This document shows positions 63,059 through 64,000 of a stretch of 64,000 bases of DNA, piece after piece. The translations under genes and the position numbers were made by a program. How positions within the stretch are numbered: the stretch's first letter is position 1; each line of letters begins with the position of its first letter. Under the pieces are notes generated by a model. That model was given only the letters and a program-made list of their open reading frames with translations. It searched no databases and had not been told where the DNA came from. Source of the stretch: Chrysomallon squamiferum (lineage: Eukaryota; Mollusca; Gastropoda; Neomphalida; Peltospiridae); NCBI GenBank assembly GCA_012295275.1, contig CM022672.1, positions 14,818,125 to 14,882,124 on the forward strand, written 5' to 3'.

Positions 63059-64000
63059 GTGACAAAAGTAAAGATTTATTATTATTTTTTTTTTAATTAC
63101 AAACTTTTAAGGTCCATGTATTGTGATATCTATATAATTAAATTAATATTTTCCTAATCGATCAGTATTTTTATTTTCGTTAATTCTTTGCTTAAAGTTA
63201 ATATTTAAAATTTTAAATGTAAACATGTTTTTAAAATTCAGTTGAAATTAGCGGGTTTTTTTTTTAACTTACGAATTTTGTGTTAAGTTAATCGATTGGG
63301 AGATAAAACTGAAGATAAAGGATCGAGAATAAAGTATACACAGTCGTGATGATACTAAAGTCAATTTGATAATCCATTACATAAGATACTTGCTACTATT
63401 GTTTTTCTCTTAAATCTGATGTTTGTGTAACAGTTTAAAAATAAATACATTATTATATTGTTGAATCTAAATATAAGTAAGAACGGTATAGTTGTGCTGT
63501 TTCTGTTAATTTCAAGTATCAGTTTAAATATAAGACTATTTCTTTCTCTTTTTTTTTAAAATCATTTTATTTAAATTTAATTTACAAATATGAAAGTGAA
63601 GACTTGTATTTTATGTGTTATCCGAATGTCATTTTAAACTTTAAATGAACCAATCCCTTCTGAAGTTATTTGAGGAAATAACTGAAATTAACGATAGATA
63701 TTTAAAGAAAATTAATTATAGTTAGATTCCGCAGACGACTTGAGAGTCGTTTTATAAAACGTCACAGCACAACAAGTTATTTTACGTCACAGACTTCCTG
63801 CCACGTCATCATTTGGATGTAGCGTATACAGTGTTACAACAAACACTGCTGAATAATCGAGACGCACTTACATGTACTAATAAATTATAGAGTGTCTCAC
63901 ATCTGACATTTTAATTTCCCAATGAACACGTGCTTTTTAAAGCACATGTTTTTGTTTTTTCTTATATTAATTAGTCTGACAAACACACACAAATACAAAT
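63059..64000. other. Right-end region, probable intron
   Basis: AT-rich sequence without recognisable coding content. It is most likely the first intron of the gene starting at 62803. CGTCA half-sites occur at 63762, 63786 and 63803, but no full CRE. Confidence 0.5.

Overview
This is eukaryotic, AT-rich animal DNA. It has spliced genes with GT-AG introns, very many simple repeats ((TC)n, (GA)n, (ATT)n, (TA)n, poly-A/T) and small non-autonomous DNA transposons. A temptin-like domain, a family best known from gastropods, joined to a copper monooxygenase suggests a mollusc, probably a gastropod. That assignment is inference; the five gene families are read directly from rebuilt exons.

Layout: (1) 1-8028, repeat-rich, with no gene I can support. 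(2) 8029-14167 (+), an 8-exon secreted temptin/DBH-like copper monooxygenase with an apparent one-base frameshift in its last exon. (3) 14168-20073, convergent intergenic DNA with a MITE-like element and a hAT-type MITE that has a perfect 8-bp target-site duplication. (4) 20074-33654 (-), a complete 23-exon KIF11/Eg5 kinesin-5 gene (1019 aa); a second hAT-type MITE sits in its last intron. (5) 35361-40408 (-), a 12-exon cytochrome P450 (432 aa) without a membrane anchor or the usual I-helix oxygen-activation motif. (6) 41601/41643-45979 (+), an 8-exon uracil-DNA glycosylase gene (UNG) with a PCNA-binding N-terminus, CCAAT and E2F-like promoter motifs and two in-frame start codons. (7) 45980-54370, convergent intergenic DNA dominated by a roughly 3-kb TCATT-rich minisatellite tract. 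(8) 54371-60873 (-), a 7-exon SOX30-like (SoxH) HMG-box gene (1229 aa). (9) 62803-63058 (+), a probable first coding exon of an unrecognised gene, head-to-head with SOX30 across about 1.9 kb holding several full CRE motifs.

Reading frame is continuous across every junction of the KIF11, P450, UNG and SOX30 models, which is strong internal support. The monooxygenase model fails to close by exactly one base, at a place where family alignment also demands a shift. The genes do not form a functional cluster: KIF11 and UNG belong to mitosis and DNA repair and have cell-cycle-type promoter motifs, whereas the others are unrelated.
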